Shown: positions 49,485 through 58,736 of the stretch, in pieces | How positions within the stretch are numbered: the first letter of the stretch is position 1 | Layout of the letters: the number at the start of each line of letters is the position of its first letter | From: Pseudomonas sp. MWU13-2105 | GTDB taxonomy: Bacteria; Pseudomonadota; Gammaproteobacteria; Pseudomonadales; Pseudomonadaceae | Assembly (NCBI RefSeq): GCF_023242315.1 | Contig: NZ_JALLIY010000011.1 | Location: 62,001 to 126,000, forward strand | Length of the DNA: 64,000 nucleotides | Direction of reading: 5' to 3' | Translations under genes and position numbers: made by a program | The notes under the pieces: generated by a model | The model's input: only the letters and a program-made list of their open reading frames with translations | Database searches by the model: none | What the model was told of the DNA's origin: nothing

Positions 49485-50311
49485 GCAGCTATGAATTGCC
49501 GGTGACGCTGGCGAGCAAACCGAAAGTCGTGCCGGTGCGCCGCAGCCTGAGCACGCGCTGGATCAGCGTGCTGACCCTGTTGACCTTGGTCCTGCTCTGG
49601 TGGGCAGTGACCGCTGCCGGCCTCATCGAACCGTTGTTTCTGCCGCCGCCGGGCGCGGTGCTGGAAAAAGGCTGGTTGCTGGCGACCAAGGGCTACATGG
49701 ATTCGACGCTGTGGCAGCACCTGGGCGCGAGCCTGGGACGCATCGGCCTGGGCCTCGGCTTTGCGGTGTTGACCGCGATTCCCGTGGGCATCGCCATCGG
49801 CCATAACCGCATCGCCCGGGGCATTTTCGATCCGCTGATCGAGTTCTACCGACCCATTCCGCCGCTGGCCTATCTGCCCCTGATCGTGATCTGGTGCGGA
49901 ATCGGCGAGTTGTCGAAAGTGCTGCTGATCTACCTGGCGATTTTCGCCCCGATCGCCATCTCCACCGCCACCGGCGTACGCACCGTCGACCCGGCCAAGC
50001 TGCGGGCCGCGCAATCGCTGGGGGCCACCCGTGCCCAACTGATTCGCCATGTGATCCTGCCCAGCGCCTTGCCGGACATTCTCACCGGCGTGCGCATCGG
50101 CCTCGGTGTCGGCTGGTCGACCCTGGTGGCGGCCGAACTGATCGCCGCCACCAGCGGCCTGGGGTTCATGGTGCAGTCGGCGGCGCAGTTCCTGGTGACC
50201 GATGTGGTGGTGCTGGGGATCCTGGTGATCGCGCTGATCGCCTTTGCCATGGAGATGGGCCTGCGCGCGCTGCAACGCAAGCTGGTGCCGTGGCACGGCC
50301 AGGCTCACTGA
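49481..50311 (+). CDS. tauC: taurine ABC transporter permease TauC
   Basis: 276-residue permease with about six helices. The coupling loop reads RAAQSLGATRAQLIRHVILPSALPDI, and GVGWSTLVAAELIAATSGLGFMVQSAAQF is the TauC signature. It overlaps tauB by four bases. Together with TauAB it should import taurine and possibly other aminosulfonates. Confidence 0.95.
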   Translation: MSSYELPVTLASKPKVVPVRRSLSTRWISVLTLLTLVLLWWAVTAAGLIEPLFLPPPGAVLEKGWLLATKGYMDSTLWQHLGASLGRIGLGLGFAVLTAIPVGIAIGHNRIARGIFDPLIEFYRPIPPLAYLPLIVIWCGIGELSKVLLIYLAIFAPIAISTATGVRTVDPAKLRAAQSLGATRAQLIRHVILPSALPDILTGVRIGLGVGWSTLVAAELIAATSGLGFMVQSAAQFLVTDVVVLGILVIALIAFAMEMGLRALQRKLVPWHGQAH

Positions 50312-50368
50312 CAGCCCGCAAGGTATTGACCACGCCGACAGTCCGGCGCGTATATGAAGAGAACGATC

Positions 50369-51202
50369 ATGAGCCTGACCATTACTCCCCTGAGCGCCGC
50401 CCTCGGCGCGCAGATCGACGGCGCTGTCTTGAACCGGCCGTTGACTGTCGAGCACCGCGATGCCATCCAGCAGGCCCTGCTCAAGTATCAGGTGCTGTTC
50501 TTCCGTAACCAGCCGTTGAATCCGCGGCAGCAGGCGACCTTCGCCGCGTATTTCGGCGATCTGCATATTCATCCGATCTACCCGAACGTACCGGAGCAAC
50601 CGGAGGTATTGGTCCTCGACACGGCGGTGACCGACGTGCGCGATAATGCGATCTGGCACACCGACGTGACCTTCCTGCCGACCCCGGCGCTGGGGGCGGT
50701 GCTCAGCGCCAAGCAGCTGCCAGCGTTTGGTGGCGACACCCTGTGGGCCAGTGGCATCGCGGCGTTCGAAGCCTTGTCGGCGCCGTTGCGGCAGTTGCTG
50801 GACGGGCTGACGGCGACGCACAACTTCATCAAGTCGTTTCCTGTCGAGCGTTTCGGCAATACGCCCGAGGACCTGGCGCGCTGGGAGGAGACCCGCAGGA
50901 AGAACCCGCCGCTGTCGCATCCGGTGATCCGCACGCACCCGGTGAGCGGACGCAAGGCGTTGTTCGTCAACGAGGGTTTCACCACCCGGATCAACGAGCT
51001 GGAGGAGGCCGAGAGCGAGGCGATTCTCAAGTTGCTGTTCGCCCATGCGACGCGTCCGGAGTTCACCATTCGCTGGCGTTGGCAGGAGCATGACGTGGCA
51101 TTCTGGGACAACCGCGTGACCCAGCATTACGCGGTAGACGATTACCGGCCGAACCGCCGGGTGATGCACCGGGCGACCATTCTCGGTGATGCGCCGTTCT
51201 GA
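50369..51202 (+). CDS. tauD: taurine dioxygenase TauD
   Basis: 277-residue Fe(II)/2-oxoglutarate dioxygenase that hydroxylates taurine, which then breaks down to aminoacetaldehyde and sulfite. Iron ligands are His97 and Asp99 in IWHTDVTF and His253 in RVTQHYAVDDY; Arg263 or Arg264 in the PNRRVMHR segment should bind 2-oxoglutarate. The start at 50369 (MSLTITPLSAALG) follows a purine-rich site; a frame from 50354 adds five residues. It ends 9 bases from the convergent TetR gene. Confidence 0.95.
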   Translation: MSLTITPLSAALGAQIDGAVLNRPLTVEHRDAIQQALLKYQVLFFRNQPLNPRQQATFAAYFGDLHIHPIYPNVPEQPEVLVLDTAVTDVRDNAIWHTDVTFLPTPALGAVLSAKQLPAFGGDTLWASGIAAFEALSAPLRQLLDGLTATHNFIKSFPVERFGNTPEDLARWEETRRKNPPLSHPVIRTHPVSGRKALFVNEGFTTRINELEEAESEAILKLLFAHATRPEFTIRWRWQEHDVAFWDNRVTQHYAVDDYRPNRRVMHRATILGDAPF

Positions 51203-51211
51203 CCCTGTGGC

Positions 51212-51850
51212 TCAGAGCGGGTGTTCGCGCCTCGGCAGATACGGCGGCAAATACAGCCCCAGGTACGCATCGAACACCCGCATCCCTTCTTCGGCCATGC
51301 GCGGCGTGATCTGGTCGTGCAACTGCACCGACCGCGCATAGACCCGATCCCCCAACTCCATCGCCAAGGCGAACACATCGACTTCCTTAGGTAGCGTCGG
51401 CAATTCGAAATGTCGGATAAACAGCTTGTGCATCAGGTCGCCGAGCTCGATGTCGTGCTGGCGGTCGGCCTGGGTGACTTCGGTCAGGCCATGTTGCGCG
51501 AGGATCAGCTGCCGCGCTGCCGCATCCTCCTCGTAGATGTTCAGCATCCGCTGCTCCACCAGGCGTGACAGGTCGCGCCAGCTGGTGAGGGCCTGGTGGT
51601 CGATGGGCGCCTGCAGGGTGGCGCGAAAGGCCGCGTGGACATCGTTGGTCAGGGCTTCGAGCAGGGCCGGGACGCTGGCGAAGAAGTGATAGACCGAGGA
51701 CGGCGGGATCTCGGCCCGTTCCGCCACGCTGTAGATCGACAGACTGGCCACGCCTTCGGCGGCAAGCAAGGTGCGCGCGGCGTCGAGGATCGAGTCGATC
51801 CGGGCCTGGCTGCGTGCGCGGGGTTTGCGAGCGGTGGCGGGGCGGGTCAT
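51212..51850 (-). CDS. TetR-family transcriptional regulator next to tau
   Basis: 212-residue TetR regulator. The start at 51850 (MTRPATARKPRARSQ) is preferred because GGAG lies 5-8 bases upstream; an ATG at 51865 is possible. The helix-turn-helix is LSIYSVAERAEIPPSSVYHFF (about 37-57), and the rest is the all-helical ligand domain. It converges with tauD at 9 bases, so it is not divergent from any tau promoter. Control of tau is possible but unproven. Confidence 0.88.
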   Translation of the reverse strand: MTRPATARKPRARSQARIDSILDAARTLLAAEGVASLSIYSVAERAEIPPSSVYHFFASVPALLEALTNDVHAAFRATLQAPIDHQALTSWRDLSRLVEQRMLNIYEEDAAARQLILAQHGLTEVTQADRQHDIELGDLMHKLFIRHFELPTLPKEVDVFALAMELGDRVYARSVQLHDQITPRMAEEGMRVFDAYLGLYLPPYLPRREHPL

Positions 51851-51905
51851 GGGGTTCTCCGGCAAGGGCAGCGGGCATTGTACGCGAGGACGCTGGTGTG
51901 GTGTC

Positions 51906-52054
51906 TTGTGGCGAGCGGGCTTGCCGGGACGCCGCGCCGCCGCGTTCGGCTGCGAAGCAGTCGTAAAGCCTGTGACTGTGTTCTACCTGACACTATGAGG
52001 TCACTGACTTTGGGGCCGCTTCGCAGCCCAGCGCGGGCAAGCCCGCTCGCCACA
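51906..52054. repeat. REP pair with chimeric interior
   Basis: Left arm TTGTGGCGAGCGGGCTTGCC and right arm GGCAAGCCCGCTCGCCACA. The left arm runs into GGGACGCCGCGCCGCCGCG, a segment typical of the other REP subfamily, so this copy looks like a hybrid of two repeat types. Confidence 0.85.
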
Positions 52055-52095
52055 GGTGTGGTGTCACCAAGATCAGGCTTGCTGCCACAGAGGCA

Positions 52096-52130
52096 TAAAA
52101 AAACGCCGCAGGCGCTAGGCCGGCGGCGTT
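52096..52130 (-). terminator. intrinsic terminator of spuI
   Basis: AACGCCGC and GCGGCGTT pair over 8 bp, and a T run follows on the minus strand (complement of 52097-52103). It lies 22 bases after the spuI stop. Confidence 0.9.
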
Positions 52131-52151
52131 CTTCTTTATTGCCGCAACCGC

Positions 52152-53528
52152 TTACACGGTATGCAGGTACCAGTTGTATTCGAGGTCGGAGATGGAGTGT
52201 TCGAACTCCTCCAGTTCGCTCTCTTTACAGGCGACGAAGATATCGATGTATTTCGGATCGATGTACTTGGCCATGATCTCGCTGTCGTCCAACTCGCGCA
52301 GGGCATCGCGCAGGTTGTTCGGCAGGCTCTGCTCGTTCTGCTCGTAGCTGTTGCCTTCCACCGGAGCGCCTGGCTCGACCTTGTTGGTCAGGCCGTGGTG
52401 AATGCCGGCCAGAACGGAAGCCATCAACAGATAGGGGTTGGCATCGGCACCGGCGACCCGGTGTTCGATACGCACGGCGTCGGACGAACCGGTCGGTACG
52501 CGAATCGCCACCGTACGGTTGTCCAGGCCCCAGCACGGCGAGTTCGGCACATAGAACTGTGCGCCGAAACGCCGGTAGGAGTTGACGTTAGGGCAGAGGA
52601 AGGCCATCTGTGCCGGTAGGGTCTCGAGCACACCGCCGATCGCGTGACGCAGCGCGGCGTTCTGCTCGGGATCCTCACTGGCGAAGATGTTCTTGCCTTC
52701 CTTGTCGAGAATCGAGATATGGACGTGCAGTCCATTGCCCGCCTGGCCCGGGTAAGGCTTGGCCATGAACGTGGTGTCCATCTCATGGTCGTAGGCGATG
52801 TTCTTGATCAGGCGCTTGAGCAGTACCGCGTAGTCGCAGGCCTTGATCGGGTCGGCAACGTGGTGCAGGTTCACTTCGAACTGCGCCGGGGCACTTTCCT
52901 TGACGATGGCGTCGGCCGGGATGCCTTGCTCCTTCGCACCTTCCAGGATGTCCTGGAGGCAGTCGACATATTCGTCGAGGTCGTCGATCAGGTAGACCTG
53001 TGTCGAGTGCGGGCGTTTGCCGGATATCGGCGAGCGCGGCGGTTGTGGGCGGCCGTTCACGTTCTCCTGGTCGATCAGGTAGAACTCCAGCTCGAACGCG
53101 GCGCAGATGGTCAGGCCGAGTTCGTCGAACTTGCTCACCACTTGCCGCAGGACTTCGCGAGGATCGGCGAAGAAAGGTTCACCTTCGAGTTCGTGCATGG
53201 TCATCAGCAGTTGCGCGGTCGGGCGCTTTTGCCAAGGTTCATTGCACAGGGTGTCGGGGATCGGATAACAGATTCGGTCAGCATCGCCGATATCCAGGCC
53301 CAGGCCGGTGCTTTCCACCGTCGAGCCGTTGATATCCAGGGCAAATAGAGAGGCAGGCAGGTTGATGCCTTTCTCGTAAACCTTGTGGAGGCTGGTGCGT
53401 TCGATGCGCTTGCCGCGCACCACACCATTCATATCCGCAATTAGAAGGTCTACGTACAGAACCTCAGGATGATCCTTAAGGAACGCGTTCGCTTCGTTAA
53501 GCTGAACGGCACGCGGGGGTACCGACAT
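52152..53528 (-). CDS. spuI: gamma-glutamylpolyamine synthetase SpuI (glutamine synthetase family)
   Basis: 458-residue glutamine-synthetase-fold enzyme that joins glutamate to putrescine or another polyamine at ATP cost. Family segments are present: NAFLKDHPEVLYVDLLIADMNG at the N-terminus, AAFELEFYLID, AQFEVNLHHV, GNGLHVHISI, and NVNSYRRFGA followed by NRTVAIRVP. It is divergent from spuA and lies in the place of spuI (PA0296) in P. aeruginosa. A paralogue, SpuB, lies at 54623. The specific polyamine for each is not readable from sequence. Confidence 0.92.
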   Translation of the reverse strand: MSVPPRAVQLNEANAFLKDHPEVLYVDLLIADMNGVVRGKRIERTSLHKVYEKGINLPASLFALDINGSTVESTGLGLDIGDADRICYPIPDTLCNEPWQKRPTAQLLMTMHELEGEPFFADPREVLRQVVSKFDELGLTICAAFELEFYLIDQENVNGRPQPPRSPISGKRPHSTQVYLIDDLDEYVDCLQDILEGAKEQGIPADAIVKESAPAQFEVNLHHVADPIKACDYAVLLKRLIKNIAYDHEMDTTFMAKPYPGQAGNGLHVHISILDKEGKNIFASEDPEQNAALRHAIGGVLETLPAQMAFLCPNVNSYRRFGAQFYVPNSPCWGLDNRTVAIRVPTGSSDAVRIEHRVAGADANPYLLMASVLAGIHHGLTNKVEPGAPVEGNSYEQNEQSLPNNLRDALRELDDSEIMAKYIDPKYIDIFVACKESELEEFEHSISDLEYNWYLHTV

Positions 53529-53620
53529 GATGCAACACCTTTGTTGTTAAAAATATCAATCATTGATCTTTTCTGGTTTCAGTCAACCCGAACGGCATGC
53601 CGAAGTCAAGCGAGGCCTTT

Positions 53621-53671
53621 TTTGCCCTGAAAAAGCGCTCAAGGGGCTTTTTTGCGGCCTTTTGGGGCAAA
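53621..53671. promoter_or_regulatory. nested hairpin in the spuI-spuA divergent region
   Basis: AAAAAGC (53630-53636) and GCTTTTT (53646-53652) pair perfectly, enclosed by TTTGCCC (53621-53627) and GGGCAAA (53665-53671). On the plus strand the inner stem ends in a T-rich stretch, giving terminator-like features about 155 bases before the spuA ATG. A 10-base palindrome, CGGCATGCCG, lies at 53593-53602. Both could be regulatory. Confidence 0.5.
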
Positions 53672-53806
53672 TTTCCGGGTCGGACGCTCTCCGGTACCGC
53701 GGGCTTGAGCGGGCCGTGTTGTATTTTTTACGGGGGTGTTGTGTAAAAAAATGAACAAGGCTAAGCTCGATTGAAACCCATAACAGCAATAATACCGGGG
53801 TGCTAC

Positions 53807-54583
53807 ATGTCTCGCCTGCCGTTGATCGGCGTTACCGCATGCTCCAAACAGATCGGTTTGCATGCTTATCACATCAGTGGCGACAAGTATGTCCGTGCTG
53901 TCGCTGTTGCCGCCAAAGGGCTGCCGCTGATTCTTCCGGCCCTGGCAGAGCTGTTTGAGCCGTCCGATATTCTCGACGGCCTGGATGGCATCCTGTTTAC
54001 CGGCTCTCCGTCCAACGTCGAACCGCATTTGTACGGCGGTCCGGCCAGCGCGCCTGGCACTGCTCATGATTCTGCACGCGACCGTACCACCCTGCCGTTG
54101 ATCCGCGCCGCCGTGGCCGCGGGCATTCCCGTGCTCGGTATTTGCCGAGGCTTTCAGGAAATGAACGTAGCCTTCGGCGGCAGCCTGCATCAAAAGGTTC
54201 ATGAGGTTGGAACCTTCATGGATCATCGTGAGGACGAGTCCCAACCACTGGACGTGCAGTACGGTCCCGCGCATGCCATGCAGGTTCAGCCCGGTGGCAT
54301 GCTGGCGGGCCTCGGGCTGCCGGCGGAGTTCCAGGTCAACTCGATTCACAGCCAGGGCGTCGACCGCCTGGCGCCGGGGTTGCGCGTCGAAGCCCGCGCC
54401 CCGGACGGCCTGATCGAGGCGGTCTCGGTCATCGAGGGCAAGACTTTTGCTTTAGGGGTGCAATGGCATCCGGAATGGCAGGTCACGAGCAACCCGGTGT
54501 ACCTGGCGATCTTCCAGGCTTTTGGCGATGCCTGTCGAAAGCGGGCTTTACAACGCGACGCCGATGCGTCCAGGAACGCCTGA
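53807..54583 (+). CDS. spuA: gamma-glutamyl-GABA hydrolase-like class I amidotransferase SpuA
   Basis: 258-residue class I glutamine amidotransferase-like hydrolase of the PuuD group, which releases glutamate from gamma-glutamylated polyamine products. The nucleophile is Cys113 in LGICRGFQEMN; the partner His221 and Glu223 are in QWHPEWQ. TGSPSNVEPHLYG is a PuuD-type segment. The start at 53807 (MSRLPLIGVTACS) fits homologues; the ATG at 53771 is less likely. First gene of spuABCDEFGH. Confidence 0.93.
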   Translation: MSRLPLIGVTACSKQIGLHAYHISGDKYVRAVAVAAKGLPLILPALAELFEPSDILDGLDGILFTGSPSNVEPHLYGGPASAPGTAHDSARDRTTLPLIRAAVAAGIPVLGICRGFQEMNVAFGGSLHQKVHEVGTFMDHREDESQPLDVQYGPAHAMQVQPGGMLAGLGLPAEFQVNSIHSQGVDRLAPGLRVEARAPDGLIEAVSVIEGKTFALGVQWHPEWQVTSNPVYLAIFQAFGDACRKRALQRDADASRNA

Positions 54584-54622
54584 CCGATAATAGACGTCAG
54601 GAAACCCAACCCAGAGGCTCTT

Positions 54623-55981
54623 ATGAGTAACAACCTCGACCAGCTCACCGATTGGTTGAAAGACCACAAGATCACAGAAGTCGAATGCATGATTGCCGAC
54701 CTCACCGGCATCACCCGGGGCAAGATCTCGCCGACCAACAAGTTCATTGCCGAGAAAGGCATGCGTCTGCCGGAGAGTGTGCTGTTGCAGACCGTGACCG
54801 GCGACTACGTCGAAGACGACATCTATTACGAACTGCTCGACCCGGCCGACATCGACATGATCTGCCGTCCCGACTGCAACGCGGTGTACCTGGTGCCCTG
54901 GGCCATCGAGCCGACCGCCCAGGTGATCCACGACACCTACGACAAGCAGGGCAACCCCATCGAGCTATCGCCGCGCAACGTGCTCAAGAAGGTCCTGGCA
55001 CTCTATGCCGACAAGGGCTGGCAGCCGATCGTGGCGCCGGAAATGGAGTTCTACCTGACCAAGCGCAGTGACGACCCGGACTACCCGTTGCAGCCGCCGA
55101 TCGGCCGTTCCGGGCGCCCGGAAACCGGTCGGCAGTCCTTCTCCATTGAAGCGGCCAACGAATTCGACCCGCTGTTCGAAGACGTCTACGACTGGTGCGA
55201 ACTGCAGGAGCTGGACCTCGACACGCTGATCCACGAGGACGGCACGGCGCAGATGGAAATCAACTTCCGGCATGGCGACGCGCTGTCCCTGGCCGACCAG
55301 ATCCTGGTGTTCAAACGCACCATGCGCGAAGCGGCGCTCAAGCATGACGTGGCGGCCACCTTCATGGCCAAACCCATGACCGGCGAGCCGGGCAGCGCCA
55401 TGCACCTGCACCAGAGCATCATTGACATCGAGACCGGCAAGAACGTCTTCTCCAATGAAGACGGGAGCATGAGCCAACTGTTCCTGCACCACATCGGCGG
55501 CCTGCAGAAGCTGATCCCCGAGTTGTTGCCGTTGTTCGCGCCGAACGTCAACTCGTTCCGCCGCTTCCTGCCGGACACCTCGGCGCCGGTGAACGTCGAA
55601 TGGGGTGAAGAAAACCGCACCGTCGGCCTGCGGGTCCCGGATGCCGGCCCGCAGAACCGCCGGGTGGAAAACCGCCTGCCGGGCGCCGACGCCAACCCCT
55701 ACCTGGCGATTGCTGCAAGCCTGCTGTGTGGCTACATCGGTATGGTCGAGGGGCTCAATCCGAGTGCGCCGGTGGTCGGTCGTGGTTACGAGCGGCGCAA
55801 CCTGCGCCTGCCGCTGACCATCGAGGACGCCCTGGAACGGATGGAAAACAGCAAGACCATCGAGAAATACCTGGGCAAGAAATTCATCACAGGCTACGTC
55901 GCGGTCAAGCGGGCCGAGCATGAAAACTTCAAGCGCGTCATCAGTTCGTGGGAGCGGGAATTCCTGCTTTTCGCCGTCTGA
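54623..55981 (+). CDS. spuB: gamma-glutamylpolyamine synthetase SpuB (glutamine synthetase family)
   Basis: 452-residue glutamine-synthetase-family enzyme, paralogous to SpuI. Segments include ECMIADLTGITRGK, APEMEFYLTKRSDD, AQMEINFRHGDALS, GSAMHLHQSI, NVNSFRRF and NRTVGLRVP. It follows spuA by 39 bases. It should make gamma-glutamylputrescine or gamma-glutamylspermidine derivatives for oxidation by the gamma-glutamylation route. The spacing to spuC is 55 bases. Confidence 0.93.
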   Translation: MSNNLDQLTDWLKDHKITEVECMIADLTGITRGKISPTNKFIAEKGMRLPESVLLQTVTGDYVEDDIYYELLDPADIDMICRPDCNAVYLVPWAIEPTAQVIHDTYDKQGNPIELSPRNVLKKVLALYADKGWQPIVAPEMEFYLTKRSDDPDYPLQPPIGRSGRPETGRQSFSIEAANEFDPLFEDVYDWCELQELDLDTLIHEDGTAQMEINFRHGDALSLADQILVFKRTMREAALKHDVAATFMAKPMTGEPGSAMHLHQSIIDIETGKNVFSNEDGSMSQLFLHHIGGLQKLIPELLPLFAPNVNSFRRFLPDTSAPVNVEWGEENRTVGLRVPDAGPQNRRVENRLPGADANPYLAIAASLLCGYIGMVEGLNPSAPVVGRGYERRNLRLPLTIEDALERMENSKTIEKYLGKKFITGYVAVKRAEHENFKRVISSWEREFLLFAV

Positions 55982-56036
55982 TGTGCCGGGCGCGGGTCAT
56001 GACGACCGCGCCGCTACTGGAATCTAGGAGAAGCGT

Positions 56037-57401
56037 ATGACCAGCAACAACCCGCAAACCCGTGAATGGCAAGACCTCAGTCGCGATCACCACCTGGCGC
56101 CCTTCAGCGACTTCAAGCAATTGAAAGTGAAAGGCCCGCGCATTATCACCCACGCCAAGGGTGTTTACCTCTGGGACAGCGAAGGCCACCAGATCCTCGA
56201 CGGCATGGCCGGTCTCTGGTGCGTGGCCATCGGTTACGGGCGCGATGAGCTGGCCGATGCCGCCAGCAAGCAGATGCGCGAGCTGCCTTATTACAACCTG
56301 TTCTTCCAGACCGCCCACCCACCGGTGCTGGAGCTGGCCAAGGTCATCTCCGAGATCGCACCCGCGGGCATGAACCACGTGTTCTTCACCGGTTCCGGCT
56401 CCGAAGGCAACGACACCATGCTGCGTATGGTCCGCCACTATTGGGCGATCAAGGGCCAGCCGAACAAGAAGGTCATCATCAGTCGCAAGAACGGCTATCA
56501 CGGTTCCACCGTGGCCGGCGCGAGCCTGGGTGGCATGACCTATATGCACGAACAGGGCGACTTGCCGATCCCGGGCATCGTCCACATTCCGCAGCCGTAC
56601 TGGTTCGCCGAAGGCGGCGACATGAGCCCGGAAGAATTCGGGGTCTGGGCGGCCAACCAGTTGGAAGAAAAGATCCTCGAACTGGGTGTCGACAACGTCG
56701 GTGCCTTTATCGCCGAGCCGATCCAGGGCGCGGGCGGGGTGATCGTGCCGCCGGACAGCTACTGGCCGCGTATCAAGGAAATCCTCGCCAAGTACGACAT
56801 CCTCTTCGTCGCCGACGAAGTGATCTGTGGTTTCGGCCGCACCGGTGAGTGGTTCGGCAGCGATTTCTACGGCCTCAAGCCGGACATGATGACCATCGCC
56901 AAGGGCCTGACCTCCGGCTACATCCCCATGGGCGGCCTGATCGTGCGTGACGAAGTGGTCGCGGTGCTCAACGAAGGCGGTGATTTCAACCACGGCTTCA
57001 CCTATTCCGGGCATCCGGTGGCTGCCGCCGTGGCCCTGGAAAACATCCGCATCCTGCGCGAAGAAAAAATTATCGAGCGCGTGCACAGCGAAACGGCACC
57101 CTATTTGCAGAAACGTCTGCGGGAACTGAACGATCACCCGTTGGTGGGTGAAGTTCGCGGTGTGGGCCTGTTGGGCGCCATCGAACTGGTCAAGGACAAG
57201 GCCACCCGTGCGCGGTATGAAGGTAAAGGCGTCGGCATGATCTGCCGGCAGTTCTGCTTCGATAATGGACTGATCATGCGTGCCGTCGGCGACACCATGA
57301 TCATTGCGCCGCCACTGGTGATCAGCAAAACCGAGATCGACGAGTTGGTGGCCAAGGCACGCAAGTGCCTGGATCTGACCCTGAGTGCGTTGCAGGGCTA
57401 A
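56037..57401 (+). CDS. spuC: polyamine:pyruvate aminotransferase SpuC
   Basis: 454-residue class III PLP aminotransferase, transferring an amino group from putrescine, cadaverine or related diamines to pyruvate. PLP lysine is K289 in TIAKGLTSGYIPMGG, Asp260 lies in FVADEVICGFGR, and TGSGSEGNDTMLRMVRHYW binds phosphate. AGGAGAAG lies before the ATG. Order and length match SpuC (PA0299). Good family fit throughout. Confidence 0.94.
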   Translation: MTSNNPQTREWQDLSRDHHLAPFSDFKQLKVKGPRIITHAKGVYLWDSEGHQILDGMAGLWCVAIGYGRDELADAASKQMRELPYYNLFFQTAHPPVLELAKVISEIAPAGMNHVFFTGSGSEGNDTMLRMVRHYWAIKGQPNKKVIISRKNGYHGSTVAGASLGGMTYMHEQGDLPIPGIVHIPQPYWFAEGGDMSPEEFGVWAANQLEEKILELGVDNVGAFIAEPIQGAGGVIVPPDSYWPRIKEILAKYDILFVADEVICGFGRTGEWFGSDFYGLKPDMMTIAKGLTSGYIPMGGLIVRDEVVAVLNEGGDFNHGFTYSGHPVAAAVALENIRILREEKIIERVHSETAPYLQKRLRELNDHPLVGEVRGVGLLGAIELVKDKATRARYEGKGVGMICRQFCFDNGLIMRAVGDTMIIAPPLVISKTEIDELVAKARKCLDLTLSALQG

Positions 57402-57408
57402 GTGCTAG

Positions 57409-57450
57409 GCTCTGAGCCGGAAGTACGGTGTAGGTGCTTTCGCTCAGAGC
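57409..57450. promoter_or_regulatory. hairpin between spuC and spuD
   Basis: GCTCTGAGC (57409-57417) and GCTCAGAGC (57442-57450) pair perfectly over 9 bp. It begins 8 bases after the spuC stop. No T run follows, so processing or stabilisation is more likely than termination. Confidence 0.5.
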
Positions 57451-57577
57451 AATCAGAAAGGGTGGTCTTTTCTTGAAAGGCTACCTTGGATCTTGCCAGA
57501 CTAGCCTCACTGTTTCGAGTTGCCCGGGAATCGGCCGCCGAACAGCGGGTTAAAAAGAATAAATTGGAGCATGACGC

Positions 57578-58687
57578 ATGAAGGCATTAGGTAAGAACGT
57601 AGCCGGCAAGACTCTCCTCGCCCTGTCGTTGGCGGGTGTCATGGCCGGTGCCGCTCACGCGGACGACAAGGTGCTGCACGTTTACAACTGGTCCGACTAC
57701 ATCGCGCCGGACACCGTGGCCAACTTTGAAAAAGAGTCTGGCATCAAGGTGGTTTACGACGTCTTTGACAGTAACGAAACCCTGGAAGCCAAGTTGCTGG
57801 CCGGTAAGTCCGGTTACGATATCGTTGTGCCATCCAACAACTTCCTGGCCAAGCAGATCAAGGCCGGTGTCTACCAGGAGTTGGACAAGTCGAAACTGTC
57901 CAACTACGGCAACCTGAACCAGTCGCTGCTCAAGGCCGTCTCGGTCAGCGACCCGGGCAACAAACACGCCTTCCCGTACATGTGGGGTTCGATCGGCATC
58001 GGCTACAACCCGGAGAAGGTCAAGGCCGCGCTGGGCGTGGACAAGATCGACTCCTGGGATTCGGTCCTCAAGCCGGAGAACCTGGCCAAGCTCAAGAGCT
58101 GCGGTGTGAGCTTCCTCGATTCGCCGACCGAAATGCTGCCGGTGGCCCTGCATTACCTGGGCCTACCGACCGACACCCAGAAAAAGGACGATCTGAAGAA
58201 AGCCGAAGACCTGTTCCTCAAACTGCGTCCGTCGATTTCCTACTTCCACTCGTCCAAGTACATCTCTGACCTGGCCAACGGCAACATCTGCGTCGCCATC
58301 GGTTATTCGGGTGATGTCCAGCAGGCCAAGGCCCGCGCCGCCGAAGCCGGTGACAAGGTCAAAGTCGCCTACAGCATTCCGAAAGAAGGGGCTGGCAGCT
58401 TCTACGACATGGTGTCTATCCCTAAAGATGCGGAAAACACCGAAGCGGCCTACAAGTTCATGAACTACCTGCTCAAGCCGGAAGTCATGGCGGCGATCAC
58501 CGACAGCGTGCGTTTCCCTAACGGTAACGAGAAGGCGACCGCGCTGGTCGACAAGAGCATCACCAGCGACCCGGGCATCTACCCGCCAGCGGATGTGCAG
58601 GCCAAGCTGTATGCCATCGCCGACTTGCCGGCGGCGACCCAGCGCGAGATGACTCGCAGCTGGACCAAGATCAAATCGGGTAAATAA
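57578..58687 (+). CDS. spuD: polyamine-binding periplasmic protein SpuD (PotF-like)
   Basis: 369-residue periplasmic binding protein. Signal peptide ends GAAHA near residue 28; the mature N-terminus DDKVLHVYNWSDYIAPDTV is the PotF/SpuD pattern. Other motifs are VFDSNETLEAKLLAGKSGYDIVVPSN, PYMWGSIGIGYNPEKV and YFHSSKYISDLANGNICVAIGYSGD. SpuD of P. aeruginosa favours putrescine. A close paralogue, SpuE, follows after a 197-base gap that contains a hairpin. Confidence 0.94.
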   Translation: MKALGKNVAGKTLLALSLAGVMAGAAHADDKVLHVYNWSDYIAPDTVANFEKESGIKVVYDVFDSNETLEAKLLAGKSGYDIVVPSNNFLAKQIKAGVYQELDKSKLSNYGNLNQSLLKAVSVSDPGNKHAFPYMWGSIGIGYNPEKVKAALGVDKIDSWDSVLKPENLAKLKSCGVSFLDSPTEMLPVALHYLGLPTDTQKKDDLKKAEDLFLKLRPSISYFHSSKYISDLANGNICVAIGYSGDVQQAKARAAEAGDKVKVAYSIPKEGAGSFYDMVSIPKDAENTEAAYKFMNYLLKPEVMAAITDSVRFPNGNEKATALVDKSITSDPGIYPPADVQAKLYAIADLPAATQREMTRSWTKIKSGK

Positions 58688-58706
58688 GTCGATTTGAGAC
58701 AACTCC

Positions 58707-58736
58707 CGGGAGCTGCGCGGCCTTTGGCAGCTCCCG
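58707..58736. promoter_or_regulatory. hairpin between spuD and spuE
   Basis: CGGGAGCTGC and GCAGCTCCCG pair perfectly over 10 bp around GCGGCCTTTG, starting 19 bases after the spuD stop. No T run follows. It could stabilise the upstream spuD message relative to distal genes, as is common for abundant binding proteins. Confidence 0.6.

Noticed and set aside
53580..53610. Sigma-54 promoter before spuI
   Set aside because: A GGCATG element occurs, but the GG-N10-GC spacing of -24/-12 promoters is not met.
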